Shown here in pieces: positions 1-7,893 of a stretch of DNA of 64,000 nt. Within the stretch, counting starts at the first letter, position 1, and the number at the start of each line of letters is the position of its first letter. Made by a program: the position numbers and the translations under genes. The stretch is from Flavobacterium sp. HBTb2-11-1 (GTDB lineage Bacteria > Bacteroidota > Bacteroidia > Flavobacteriales > Flavobacteriaceae). The stretch is from assembly GCF_009826975.1 (NCBI RefSeq), contig NZ_WUMO01000003.1:372001-436000 (forward strand), given 5' to 3'. The notes beneath the pieces were generated by a model. It searched no databases and had not been told where the DNA came from. It saw only the letters and a list, made by a program, of their open reading frames with translations.

Positions 1-304
1 GTAAAAATGATCGCCAGTATTAAAAAACAAAAATCCCTACTTTTCGGATGACCTACTACAAATATACTAAAAAGATTAGACTCTGCGGGGCTTTGCTTAT
101 ATTTAACATTTGTTGAAGCAAACTTAGCTGAGAAAAGTTTTTCAGAGGCTTTTTATCTGTTTTTGAATTACCAGAATAGGTTTCATTTTTTAATATTTGG
201 TTTCATTTTATAAAATGAAACCAGATTGATATACGAATAGATATCCATTTAAATTTTAAGGCTTTAATTTTAGTAAGATATTAATTCCAATAAATTATAG
301 CTCT
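1..304. other. Upstream non-coding region
   Basis: I see no gene here. The stretch is AT-rich and leads into the arylsulfatase gene. It carries a perfect 24-bp palindrome at 199..222 and a half-site of the same sequence at 179..190. A short open frame runs from the window edge to a TGA at 49..51 and could be the tail of an upstream gene, but 16 codons are too few to support that. Confidence 0.6.
199..222. promoter_or_regulatory. Perfect 24-bp palindrome, likely operator
   Basis: Both arms read GGTTTCATTTTA and are exact reverse complements of each other, with no spacer. A direct half-site GGTTTCATTTTT lies just upstream at 179..190. The palindrome ends 82 bases before the arylsulfatase start. 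A close relative sits at 50050..50072, 89 bases before an outer-membrane protein gene. No T-run follows, so an operator for a dimeric regulator is more likely than a terminator. The regulator is unknown. Confidence 0.55.
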
Positions 305-1918
305 ATGAAAAAGAAAACACTATTAATGGCATTGATCAGTTTATGTGCTTTGGCATATTTAAGCTCAGAAGCTCAAACTAAAAAAAAGCCTAATATCATA
401 ATGGTTATCTCAGACGATACAGGCTGGGGAGACCTAGGAGTCTACGGAGGAGGAGTAGGTCGAGGCATGCCGACACCTAATCTCGACAGAATGGCAAAAG
501 AAGGCATGCAATTTTGGTCATTTTACGGACAGCCAAGTTGTACCCCAGGAAGAGCCGCGATGCTTACAGGACGCATTCCGAATAGAAGCGGTATGACCAC
601 AGTTGCTTTTCAAGGACAGGGAGGCGGACTGCCTAAAGAAGAATGGACGCTGGCTTCAGTGCTTAAAAAAGCCAACTACAAAACGTATTTTTCTGGAAAA
701 TGGCACCTTGGAGAAGCAGACTATGCAATGCCTATAGCGCATGGTTTTGACAAAATGCAGAATGTGGTACTTTACCATTTGAATGCTTATACTTATGCTT
801 TCCAGTCTTGGAATCCAGAGATGTCTCCAGAGATGCTGGAGCTTTTCAAAAAAGTAACAACAGGCATACTTGAAGGTGAAGCAGGCGGAAAAGCTAGAGA
901 GGTTAGTAAGGTTACTGAAGAAAATATAGCTGAACTGGATATGATGATGGTAGAAAATAACTTAAAGCAGCTTGATGAATATGGAAAAAGCAAAGATCCT
1001 TTTTTTATGTGTATCAATTTTGCTAAAAACCATCAGCCAAACCTTCCTTCTAAACAGTTTGCAGGCAAATCTCCAGGTAAGAGCAAATATTCAGATGCTG
1101 TAGTAGAGATGGATTACAATGTAGGCCGTATTATGGATAAAATTCGTTCTTTGGGCATAGCAGAAAATACAATTGTCATTTATACAGTAGATAATGGCGC
1201 TTGGCAAGATGTGCATCCTGATTCTGGATATACTCCTTTTAGAGGTACCAAAGGAACAGATAGAGAAGGTGGCAGCCGCGTGCCTGCAATTGCTTGGTGG
1301 CCAGGACAGATTGAGGCAGGAAGCCAAAGTCATGATATTGTAGGCGGACTTGATCTTATGGCTACTTTTGCAAGCCTTGCTGGAGTGGAGCTTCCTAAAA
1401 AAGACAGAGCAGGTGCTGACATGGTTTTTGATAGCTATGATATGTCAAATGTATTGTTTAAAAAAGGAACGCCGCTTCGTGATAGATGGTTCTATTTTAC
1501 AGAGGCCGAATTGTCCCCAGGAGCTGTACGAATAGGAAAATTCAAAGCGGTATTTAATACGCGAGGAGATAATGGTGCTATTGCAGGAAGTGACGCTCCT
1601 GGGCAGCAACTAGGCTGGAGAGGAGATGAAACCTATGTAGCAACAGTTCCCGCTATTTACAATTTGTGGCAAGATCCTCAAGAGCGTTATGATTTGTTCA
1701 TGAACAGCTGGACAGAGAAAACATGGACAGCTATAATTTTTAACCAGGCCATTGCAGATCTGATGAAAACCTATGCCCAGATACCTCCAAGAGCACCTCA
1801 GAGCGAAACTTTTACAGGTGAGATGCAGATAGAGCGTTTTAGAACTATTGAGCAAGTGAAAAAAATGATGAACGAAAAGAAAACCACTCTGCCACCATTA
1901 AGCGTGGATCCAAAATAG
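305..1918 (+). CDS. Arylsulfatase (type I sulfatase), periplasmic
   Basis: Hydrolyses sulfate esters, probably on a polysaccharide or small aromatic sulfate in the periplasm. A signal peptide spans about residues 1-24. The sulfatase core follows with the metal-binding start SDDTGWGDLG (Asp37, Asp38), the maturation motif C-T-P-G-R (Cys79) that is converted to formylglycine, and a later VDNG metal motif. The fourth motif position is Gly instead of the commoner Ser or Ala. At 537 residues it is full length. There is no T9SS sorting domain. It stands alone, with no other carbohydrate gene beside it, so the substrate cannot be read from context. A palindromic operator candidate lies upstream and a strong hairpin terminator follows. 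Confidence 0.92.
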   Translation: MKKKTLLMALISLCALAYLSSEAQTKKKPNIIMVISDDTGWGDLGVYGGGVGRGMPTPNLDRMAKEGMQFWSFYGQPSCTPGRAAMLTGRIPNRSGMTTVAFQGQGGGLPKEEWTLASVLKKANYKTYFSGKWHLGEADYAMPIAHGFDKMQNVVLYHLNAYTYAFQSWNPEMSPEMLELFKKVTTGILEGEAGGKAREVSKVTEENIAELDMMMVENNLKQLDEYGKSKDPFFMCINFAKNHQPNLPSKQFAGKSPGKSKYSDAVVEMDYNVGRIMDKIRSLGIAENTIVIYTVDNGAWQDVHPDSGYTPFRGTKGTDREGGSRVPAIAWWPGQIEAGSQSHDIVGGLDLMATFASLAGVELPKKDRAGADMVFDSYDMSNVLFKKGTPLRDRWFYFTEAELSPGAVRIGKFKAVFNTRGDNGAIAGSDAPGQQLGWRGDETYVATVPAIYNLWQDPQERYDLFMNSWTEKTWTAIIFNQAIADLMKTYAQIPPRAPQSETFTGEMQIERFRTIEQVKKMMNEKKTTLPPLSVDPK

Positions 1919-1942
1919 ATTGGATATAGAACTTTAACAATC

Positions 1943-1968
1943 AAAGAGACAGCATGCTGTCTCTTTTT
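1943..1968 (+). terminator. Intrinsic terminator after arylsulfatase
   Basis: A 24-bp perfect palindrome (arms AAAGAGACAGCA and its complement) runs into a T-run starting 25 bases after the stop codon. Confidence 0.8.
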
Positions 1969-2006
1969 ATTTTTTGGCTAAAATATGTTTTCTTTAATTC
2001 ATAGAA

Positions 2007-2078
2007 ATGTTGGACTACGAAGCTCTGAAAAGAAGATCTACATTCAGCAATGCCATGATGGATTTTTTTATAATTTAG
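2007..2078 (+). other. Possible 23-codon upstream ORF
   Basis: ATG to TAG, 23 residues beginning MLDYEALKRR. It ends 9 bases before the AraC-type gene and is in the same frame, so only the TAG separates them. The codons look gene-like. It could be a leader ORF, or a former N-terminal extension closed by a stop. No function can be assigned. Confidence 0.25.
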
Positions 2079-2087
2079 CTTCTTATA

Positions 2088-2903
2088 ATGGGAAAGGAGA
2101 AAATTTTAAGCGGAAGAATTGCTGTTCCTGAAGAATTTCAGGAGGTATTTTCGCATTTTTATTTTGCAGAGAACAATTCGGAAGGGACGATCACACAAAC
2201 ACTTCTGCCTTCCTATCAGACTATTATGATCTTCATTTTTGGAGAAAAGGCTTTAATCCACACGCAGAACGATGCCAGCTTGGAAGTGGAGAAGTCTATT
2301 GTTCTGGGGCCCGTAAAAAAAGCATTTGACTATTCTCTACCCGCGGGAAGCAAAATTTTAGCAGCAAATTTTAAAGACGATGCCTTTTATCGTTTTTTTG
2401 GACCGGCGGCCATTTCAGAGAATCTACCCGTTGATTCTGATTCGTTGCTAGATGAAAACTGCTTTACTGCTCTTTGGAACAGACTTGCAGGGATTGAAGA
2501 TCAAGAACGGCAGGTAGAGTGTATCCTTGAATTTTGCAGGCCTTATCTGAGAAATCGAAATCCGGTGGTCCAGCAACTAATAGAACTAAATACTACAGCT
2601 TACAGTCCCATAAAGGAAGTGGCAGGAGATAAAAACCAAACTGAGCGCGCCATACAGCTTACCCATAAAAAACATTTGGGCTATTCAGCCAAAGAGATTA
2701 TGCGCTTTCAGCGTTTTCTTAAAGCTGTCCAGATCATGCAGACTATTGCAGGGAGAGCTTCAAAAGAGGATTGGTTTGAAATCATTGAGCAGTGCGGGTA
2801 TTATGATCAGAGCCAGCTTATTAACGATTTTAAACATTATATAAATCTAAGCCCATCCAGATATCTTAAGCTCCAGTGCAGCATATGCAGTCCTTTCGAG
2901 TAA
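2088..2903 (+). CDS. AraC-family transcriptional regulator
   Basis: A DNA-binding regulator of 271 residues. The C-terminal part (about 165-265) has the two-helix-turn-helix layout of AraC proteins, ending in the second-motif signature where GYYDQSQLINDFKHY is followed by a SPSRY segment. The N-terminal half is a ligand-sensing region of the kind seen in Bacteroidota AraC proteins, with no motif I can tie to a ligand. It is followed after 72 bases by the quinone reductase gene in the same direction, which has its own TAAATTTG promoter box. That arrangement suggests local control of the reductase and DUF2652 pair, but this is inference. Confidence 0.85.
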   Translation: MGKEKILSGRIAVPEEFQEVFSHFYFAENNSEGTITQTLLPSYQTIMIFIFGEKALIHTQNDASLEVEKSIVLGPVKKAFDYSLPAGSKILAANFKDDAFYRFFGPAAISENLPVDSDSLLDENCFTALWNRLAGIEDQERQVECILEFCRPYLRNRNPVVQQLIELNTTAYSPIKEVAGDKNQTERAIQLTHKKHLGYSAKEIMRFQRFLKAVQIMQTIAGRASKEDWFEIIEQCGYYDQSQLINDFKHYINLSPSRYLKLQCSICSPFE

Positions 2904-2941
2904 TTTTCGTTTTCTTACAATTTTATGGTATGTGCCAAGTC

Positions 2942-2949
2942 TAAATTTG
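2942..2949 (+). promoter_or_regulatory. Promoter -7 box TAAATTTG
   Basis: An exact match to the Bacteroidota -7 consensus TAnnTTTG, lying 26 bases before the start codon of the quinone reductase gene. I could not pick out a convincing -33 TTG element at the expected spacing. Confidence 0.5.
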
Positions 2950-2975
2950 TCCTATCAATTTAAAATTATAGAACA

Positions 2976-3566
2976 ATGAGACATTTAATTATTTATGCCC
3001 ATCCTAATTGGGAAAGCTTGAACGGAAAATTTAAAGATGCCTTGCAAGGTTATTTGTTGCAAAAAGGCAATGAGGTTATAGTTAGAGATTTATATGAATT
3101 GCAATTTGACCCTGTACTTTCACTTCAAGATATGGAAGGCCAAAGAAAAGGCAAGGTGGAAGATGATGTAAGATTAGAGCAGGAATTCATAAGCTGGGCA
3201 GAGCACATAACGTTTATTCATCCGATATGGTGGACAGGAATGCCCGCTGTTATGAAAGGCTATATTGACCGAGTATTTAGCTATGGATTTGCTTACCGCT
3301 ATGATCAGGGCGTTCAGAAGGAGCTTCTTAAGGGGAAGCAGGCTGTGATCATTAATACGCATGGCAAATCGCATGATGAATACCGTGAAATTGGAATGGA
3401 TAGGGCATTAAGGCTTACTTCCGACAAAGGAATCTACAACTACTGTGGATTTGAGATCAGCCAACATTTCTTTTTTGAAAAGGCAGACCGTGTGGATGCC
3501 GAAACTGTGGAATCATGGATTACAGAAATATTGGCCTTGTACAAAAACACGGCTGTCGCATTATGA
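2976..3566 (+). CDS. NAD(P)H-dependent quinone reductase, flavodoxin fold
   Basis: A cytoplasmic flavoprotein of 196 residues in the NQO/MdaB/KefF-like family. It reduces quinones or similar electrophiles by two electrons, which avoids radical formation. The N-terminal IIYAHPNWESLNGKF segment is the flavin phosphate loop, and the HPIWWTGMPAVMKGYIDRVF segment (about residues 82-101) is the family's most conserved stretch, forming the flavin and substrate site. The gene overlaps the next one by an ATGA start-stop junction, so the two are translated together. An AraC-type regulator lies directly upstream. Confidence 0.88.
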   Translation: MRHLIIYAHPNWESLNGKFKDALQGYLLQKGNEVIVRDLYELQFDPVLSLQDMEGQRKGKVEDDVRLEQEFISWAEHITFIHPIWWTGMPAVMKGYIDRVFSYGFAYRYDQGVQKELLKGKQAVIINTHGKSHDEYREIGMDRALRLTSDKGIYNYCGFEISQHFFFEKADRVDAETVESWITEILALYKNTAVAL

Positions 3567-4153
3567 ATATCTCGCATTCAGCGCAGGATATTCTGCACAG
3601 ATACCGCAATGAGGCTGGAGCAATAAAAGCAGAGCAGGGACTTATTCTTATTCCAGATGTGAGTGGCTTCACCGATTTTGTCCCAAGTATATGTATCGAA
3701 GCAGGAAGCTATATTTTGCGTGAGCTTCTTATGGCTATTATGGATAGTAACCGTCTAGGAATGAAGGTTTCTGAAGTAGAAGGAGATGCTGTCCTTTTCT
3801 ATAAATTTGGTCTGCCTCCTCAAATTGATCTTATTATTGAGCAGTACGAAATCATGCTGAAGAATTTTAGGGAAAAGCTGGACGCCATAGAATCCCTTAT
3901 CGACAGAAAGCTTAATTTATCCCTGAAGTTGGTCGCGCATTACGGGCTTTTTGCCGAATATGCTGTGGGCGGTTTCAGTAAGCTTTATGGCAATGCAGTA
4001 GTGCAGTCGCATTGTTTGCTCAAAAATGCAATTCAGAGTAGCACTTATGTGTTGTTCACTTCTGATTTGCTGAATTGTGGTGGCTCGGATCACAGCTTTG
4101 CCTCAGAAGAAAACTATTGCTATATAGATTATAAAAATAGAAATCTTGCTTAA
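3563..4153 (+). CDS. DUF2652 protein, class III cyclase-like fold
   Basis: A 196-residue protein matching what I know of the DUF2652 family. The start is the ATG at 3563, which overlaps the stop of the quinone reductase gene (ATGA), rather than an earlier in-frame ATG inside it. Two stretches resemble the metal-binding strands of class III nucleotide cyclases: LILIPDVSGFTDFV near residue 30 and EVEGDAVLFY near residue 73, each keeping the aspartate that binds metal in true cyclases. I cannot identify the purine-binding and transition-state residues, so catalysis is unproven. The translational coupling suggests a partner role with the reductase. Confidence 0.75.
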   Translation: MNISHSAQDILHRYRNEAGAIKAEQGLILIPDVSGFTDFVPSICIEAGSYILRELLMAIMDSNRLGMKVSEVEGDAVLFYKFGLPPQIDLIIEQYEIMLKNFREKLDAIESLIDRKLNLSLKLVAHYGLFAEYAVGGFSKLYGNAVVQSHCLLKNAIQSSTYVLFTSDLLNCGGSDHSFASEENYCYIDYKNRNLA

Positions 4154-4248
4154 ATTTAAATCCTGACAAATTAAACTCTTTTGTTTCAAGTGTCAGAAAT
4201 TAGTAAGGCACATGGAGAAGTTTTTTTAGTTTAAAACCAAGATAAAAC

Positions 4249-4291
4249 TGACATTTTTTCGCTTGAAAAACTGAAAAAATGTCATTTTTTT
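4249..4291 (+). terminator. Hairpin with T-run after DUF2652 gene
   Basis: Arms TGACATTTTTTC (4249..4260) and its exact complement (4273..4284) enclose a 12-base loop, and seven T residues follow. It reads as a terminator. Because it also lies about 100 bases before the hsp20 start, a regulatory role is possible. Confidence 0.6.
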
Positions 4292-4380
4292 GTACTGGCA
4301 CAATTTTGGTTTTTTTCTCGTCGGCACTGCTAGCCAGTGCATGTTCACAAATATTGTCTAACAATTAAAAGTAAAATGTT

Positions 4381-4833
4381 ATGAATCTTATCAAAAGAAA
4401 TGCAGACCAACGCACTGGTTTGCCTCGTATGTTTTTTGATGATGTTTTTGGCCGCGAGCTTTTCAATTGGGAAAACAGCAATTTTTCTGCAACAAGCACC
4501 ACGCTGCCATCGGTAAACATCAAAGAGACAGCAGACCATTATGAAGTCGAAGTTGCCGCTCCTGGGCTAGATAAGAACGACTTCAAAGTAACCCTTGACG
4601 GAAACCTGCTCACAATTTCTTCAGAGAAAGAAAACAATCAGACTATCGAGCAAGAGAATTTTACCCGCAGGGAATTCAGCTATCAATCTTTCCAAAGAAG
4701 TTTTGAGCTACCTAAAAATGTGGTGGACGAAGAAAAAATCAGCGCCCGCTATGAAAACGGTCTTCTTTATCTGTCCATCCCTAAAAAGGAGGAAGCCAAA
4801 CAGAAACCTCCAAGAAGGATTGAAATCGCGTAA
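4381..4833 (+). CDS. Hsp20 small heat-shock protein
   Basis: An ATP-independent holdase chaperone of 150 residues, typical for bacterial Hsp20. The alpha-crystallin domain covers about residues 40-140, with the start PSVNIKETADHYEVEVAAPG, the LDGNLLTISSEKE strand, and the closing ENGLLYLSIPK signature. The extreme C-terminal I-x-I motif used for oligomer contacts appears only in a weak form (RRIEIA). It has its own terminator, and the antiporter gene follows on the same strand. I see no CIRCE-type heat-shock element upstream. Confidence 0.93.
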   Translation: MNLIKRNADQRTGLPRMFFDDVFGRELFNWENSNFSATSTTLPSVNIKETADHYEVEVAAPGLDKNDFKVTLDGNLLTISSEKENNQTIEQENFTRREFSYQSFQRSFELPKNVVDEEKISARYENGLLYLSIPKKEEAKQKPPRRIEIA

Positions 4834-4866
4834 TTTTCAATCTGTTATTTTACCTTATTTTTAATT

Positions 4867-4892
4867 AAAGCTGTCCATTTGGACAGCTTTTT
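4867..4892 (+). terminator. Intrinsic terminator after hsp20
   Basis: Ten-base-pair stem (AAAGCTGTCC and its complement) with an ATTT loop, running into T residues just before the antiporter gene. Confidence 0.8.
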
Positions 4893-4913
4893 ATCGTTTT
4901 TAAAACCAGAATT

Positions 4914-6083
4914 ATGTCTTCACAATTATTCTCAGGGATAGCTGTGCTGTCCTGTGTTGTCTTATTTTTAATTTTATTGCTGCGTCGTTTTAGACAGCCC
5001 TATTTTACTGCATACATTATAGCAGGCATTCTTTTAGGGCCAAAACTTTTAAATGTGATTCATGATCCGGCAGTAGCTGCGGAATTAGGTGAGATAGGTA
5101 TTGTGTTGCTTATGTTTTCTATCGGGGCAGAGATAGACTTGAACCATTTGAGCAGGAACTTCTATAAGCCCTTTGCAATAGTCCTTGTGCAAATTCTGAT
5201 GAGTTTTTTATGCATGTACGCTTTGGGGGCGTATTTAGACTGGTCAGCCAGCAGGATTATGCTGATGTCTTTTATTATAAGCCTTAGCAGTTCGGCTATA
5301 GTGTTTCAGTATTTAGAAAAATCTGGGGAAATTAGAAGTTCATTGGGTATTATAACCTGTGGTGTGTTGCTGATGCAGGATATTCTTGTTGTTCCAATGA
5401 TCCTCTCACTCAATTTCATTTCAGGTAGTAATGCATCTTTTTTTGAACTTATTAAAGTATGTGCGGGAGGCATACTAATACTACTGTTTTTAAGAGCTGC
5501 AATCAAAAAAAAGATTTTGAAGATTCCCATGAGAAGAGAAATCATTGCCGATCATGACCTGCAGGTGTTTATCGGTTTCTGCATTTGCTTTGGAATGGCT
5601 TGGGTGAGTTCTTGGTTTGGACTGTCTCCTGCTTTTGGAGCATTTGCTGCTGGAATAGTAATTGGCCAAGATAAAGCTACACGTTGGCTTGAAAAATCTT
5701 TGATTCCCTTGAGGGTTTTCTTTATGGCATTCTTTTTTCTCGCCATTGGATTACAGCTTGATTTACATTTTTTTGCTGCAAATGCAGGCACAATTATAAT
5801 TGTTGCTGTAAGTGTTCTGTTAATCAGCAGCCTTATTAACAGCCTGCTTTTTAGGTTAACGGGTAGCAGCTGGAGAGATAGTATATATGCTGGTGGACTG
5901 CTGTCGCAGATAGGTGAATTCAGTTTTGTTTTGCTTACCCTTGCCGCCTCACTTGGCCTTGTCGAGGATTACATCTATCAGATCACTCTTGCAGTCATAA
6001 CTTCTACCATGCTACTATCTAGTATCTGGCTTACTATAATCCGAAGGTTGATCTATACGTTGCCGCCTGTTGGAAAATCTTAA
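4914..6083 (+). CDS. CPA2 cation:proton antiporter (Kef/NapA-type membrane domain)
   Basis: An inner-membrane monovalent cation/H+ exchanger of 389 residues with about 12 hydrophobic segments. The family signature SSSAIVFQYLEKSGE and the following LLMQDILVVPMI segment with its conserved Asp match the Kef/GerN/NapA membrane domain. The protein ends after the last membrane helix, so it lacks the C-terminal RCK/TrkA-N domain that gates true KefB and KefC. Transport of Na+ or K+ for pH or osmotic balance is the family role; the ion here is not determined. Its position next to hsp20 and an envelope lipoprotein suggests a general stress setting. Confidence 0.85.
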   Translation: MSSQLFSGIAVLSCVVLFLILLLRRFRQPYFTAYIIAGILLGPKLLNVIHDPAVAAELGEIGIVLLMFSIGAEIDLNHLSRNFYKPFAIVLVQILMSFLCMYALGAYLDWSASRIMLMSFIISLSSSAIVFQYLEKSGEIRSSLGIITCGVLLMQDILVVPMILSLNFISGSNASFFELIKVCAGGILILLFLRAAIKKKILKIPMRREIIADHDLQVFIGFCICFGMAWVSSWFGLSPAFGAFAAGIVIGQDKATRWLEKSLIPLRVFFMAFFFLAIGLQLDLHFFAANAGTIIIVAVSVLLISSLINSLLFRLTGSSWRDSIYAGGLLSQIGEFSFVLLTLAASLGLVEDYIYQITLAVITSTMLLSSIWLTIIRRLIYTLPPVGKS

Positions 6084-6130
6084 TATTTAGATTTTTATGT
6101 TTTTTTTAGGAATGTTAAAATTGTATTAAA

Positions 6131-6185
6131 TTTTATTTTGTTTAATATTTTTTGATTTTTGTTAAACAAAATTGTTGTAAATTTA
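6131..6185 (+). promoter_or_regulatory. Inverted-repeat operator and -7 box before FAS1 gene
   Basis: Arms ATTTTGTTTAA (6135..6145) and TTAAACAAAAT (6162..6172) are exact reverse complements separated by 16 bases. A -7-like box TAAATTTA follows at 6178..6185. The 26 bases 6131..6156 recur exactly at 16863..16888 before the SDR gene, with the same 16-base arm spacing. That makes a shared regulator binding site likely. Confidence 0.65.
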
Positions 6186-6213
6186 ATTTAGCTAATCATA
6201 AAAAAGACACACT

Positions 6214-7191
6214 ATGAAAACTATTAAAATGAAATTCGCAGCCGCATTGGCTTTATTTGTTTTGACACTGAGTTCATGCAGCAGTGATGATAATGGTCCT
6301 TCACAGGATAATATGAGTATTTATGCAACCGCGAAAGCGAATGCCCAATTAAGTGTTTTGGCATCAGCTTTGGAAAAAGCAGGTCTTGCTAGCACATTGA
6401 GTTCTTCAGGATCTTTAACCGTATTTGCTCCAACTAACGAAGCTTTTAACGCATTTTTGTCTAAAAATGGATATGCAGATCTTAATGCAGTTCCCGTAGC
6501 TGCCTTAAAAGAAATTTTACTTAATCATGTTCTAAGCACAAAAGTTAAGTCTAATGCTATAGTAACGGGATATGTTAAAACCCTCGCAAAGGGAAGCGCC
6601 TCTACAAGTAACACCCTTAGCATGTACATAGAAAAAAATACTGCTGTGGATATTAACGGAGGAAAAGCCAATGGAGGAGCAACTGTAACCACTGCCGATA
6701 TAGAGGCAACAAACGGTGTGGTACATATAGTCGATGGCGTTATCGGTCTGCCTACTATAGTGACTCATGCTATAGCAAACAAAAACTTTACTACTCTTGT
6801 GTCGGCACTAACCTATAATCCTGCTTCGGGATTTGCAGCCATGCTTTCGGGAACCACAGGTTCTCCATTTACCGTTTTCGCTCCCACAAACACTGCTTTT
6901 GCAAGTTTTTTAACGGAGACTGGATTTTCTGGACTCTCAGCCATTCCAGCGAATGTTCTGGAAACAACCTTAAAATATCATGTTGTGGCTGGTGCAAATG
7001 TCCAGTCTTCAGCATTGACTAATGGGCAGACGGTAAATACTGCCGCAAGCCAAAGTTTTACAATTAATACGGCTGGAGGAGCAAAGATAACCGATGCAAA
7101 CGGAAGAATAAGCAACATCATTATTACCGATGTACAGTGCTCCAATGGTATTATTCATGCTATAGATAAGGTTCTACTGCCTAAATTGTAA
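6214..7191 (+). CDS. Lipoprotein with two fasciclin (FAS1) domains
   Basis: A 325-residue cell-envelope lipoprotein. The signal peptide ends in a lipobox (LTLSSC, Cys near residue 22) followed by an acidic SSDD stretch. Two FAS1 domains follow, at about residues 35-180 and 185-325, each with the family hallmarks GSLTVFAPTNEAF or SPFTVFAPTNTAF and a closing NGVVHIVDGV or NGIIHAIDKV strand. FAS1 domains mediate adhesion or binding rather than catalysis. The inverted-repeat operator upstream is shared with the SDR gene at 16986, so this protein probably belongs to the same stimulus response. Confidence 0.92.
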   Translation: MKTIKMKFAAALALFVLTLSSCSSDDNGPSQDNMSIYATAKANAQLSVLASALEKAGLASTLSSSGSLTVFAPTNEAFNAFLSKNGYADLNAVPVAALKEILLNHVLSTKVKSNAIVTGYVKTLAKGSASTSNTLSMYIEKNTAVDINGGKANGGATVTTADIEATNGVVHIVDGVIGLPTIVTHAIANKNFTTLVSALTYNPASGFAAMLSGTTGSPFTVFAPTNTAFASFLTETGFSGLSAIPANVLETTLKYHVVAGANVQSSALTNGQTVNTAASQSFTINTAGGAKITDANGRISNIIITDVQCSNGIIHAIDKVLLPKL

Positions 7192-7231
7192 TTTCTGGTT
7201 TATAATTTTTTGTGGGCAATTGTTTTTAATG

Positions 7232-7263
7232 GCGGTTAAAAGCTTTTTTAACCGCTTTTTTTT
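7232..7263 (+). terminator. Intrinsic terminator after FAS1 gene
   Basis: Ten-base-pair stem (GCGGTTAAAA and its complement) with a GCTT loop and a run of eight T residues. Confidence 0.85.
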
Positions 7264-7349
7264 AAAATAAATCTTGATTGGTTAGGAACTACAAGATTAT
7301 TTCTGACTTGATTTATTTTGCCAGACAATAAACATCAATACGTTTTAAA

Positions 7350-7802
7350 ATGAAAACTAGAATAATTTTACTCATTGACGATGACTGCGATGATATTGCA
7401 TTTTTTAAAGAGGCATTCGCGGAGATGGGCGATCGTTTTAGGCTTATCTGTGCAGATGGCGGTGCAAAGGCCATCCAGATGCTTTACGAAATGGATAGCA
7501 CCCCTGCGTTGATATTCCTTGATGCAGGCATGCCCATGATTAATGGATGGGAATGTCTGAAGCTTCTCAAAGCGGATAGCCGTTTTGCATCCTGTCCTAT
7601 CATCATGGCCTCAACCGCTGCACTGCCTTCAGGTATAGAAAAAGCCCGTGATCTGGGGGCGTCAGCCTATATGATCAAACCTTGGGATTTTAAAGAATTG
7701 GTATTTATGGTTCAGTTAATTTGCGCTGGATTGGATGGAGCCATTCAAAAGAATCTTCTAGAGCTTGAGCAGGCTATGCCAAAGCATTTTTTTGTCTTTT
7801 GA
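7350..7802 (+). CDS. Single-domain response regulator (receiver only)
   Basis: A 150-residue CheY-like receiver with no output domain. The acidic pair lies in LLIDDDCDD (residues 8-15), the phospho-acceptor is Asp58 in IFLDAGMP, and the switch residues appear as the MAST and IKPWDF segments, with the conserved Lys. It must act by protein-protein contact or in a phosphorelay. No histidine kinase is adjacent, so its partner lies elsewhere; the nearest kinase is at 33081. It is monocistronic. Confidence 0.88.
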   Translation: MKTRIILLIDDDCDDIAFFKEAFAEMGDRFRLICADGGAKAIQMLYEMDSTPALIFLDAGMPMINGWECLKLLKADSRFASCPIIMASTAALPSGIEKARDLGASAYMIKPWDFKELVFMVQLICAGLDGAIQKNLLELEQAMPKHFFVF

Positions 7803-7893
7803 GAGACGCAGGTCTGCGAGATGCAGATCGGTTTAAAAGAAGAACGGTTTCATCTTATCAAAATATATCATAACTTTCCTTAAAAATAAAGTT

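Noticed and set aside
3515..4153. DUF2652 gene starting at 3515
   Set aside because: That ATG lies well inside the quinone reductase gene; the ATGA-coupled start at 3563 is more natural.
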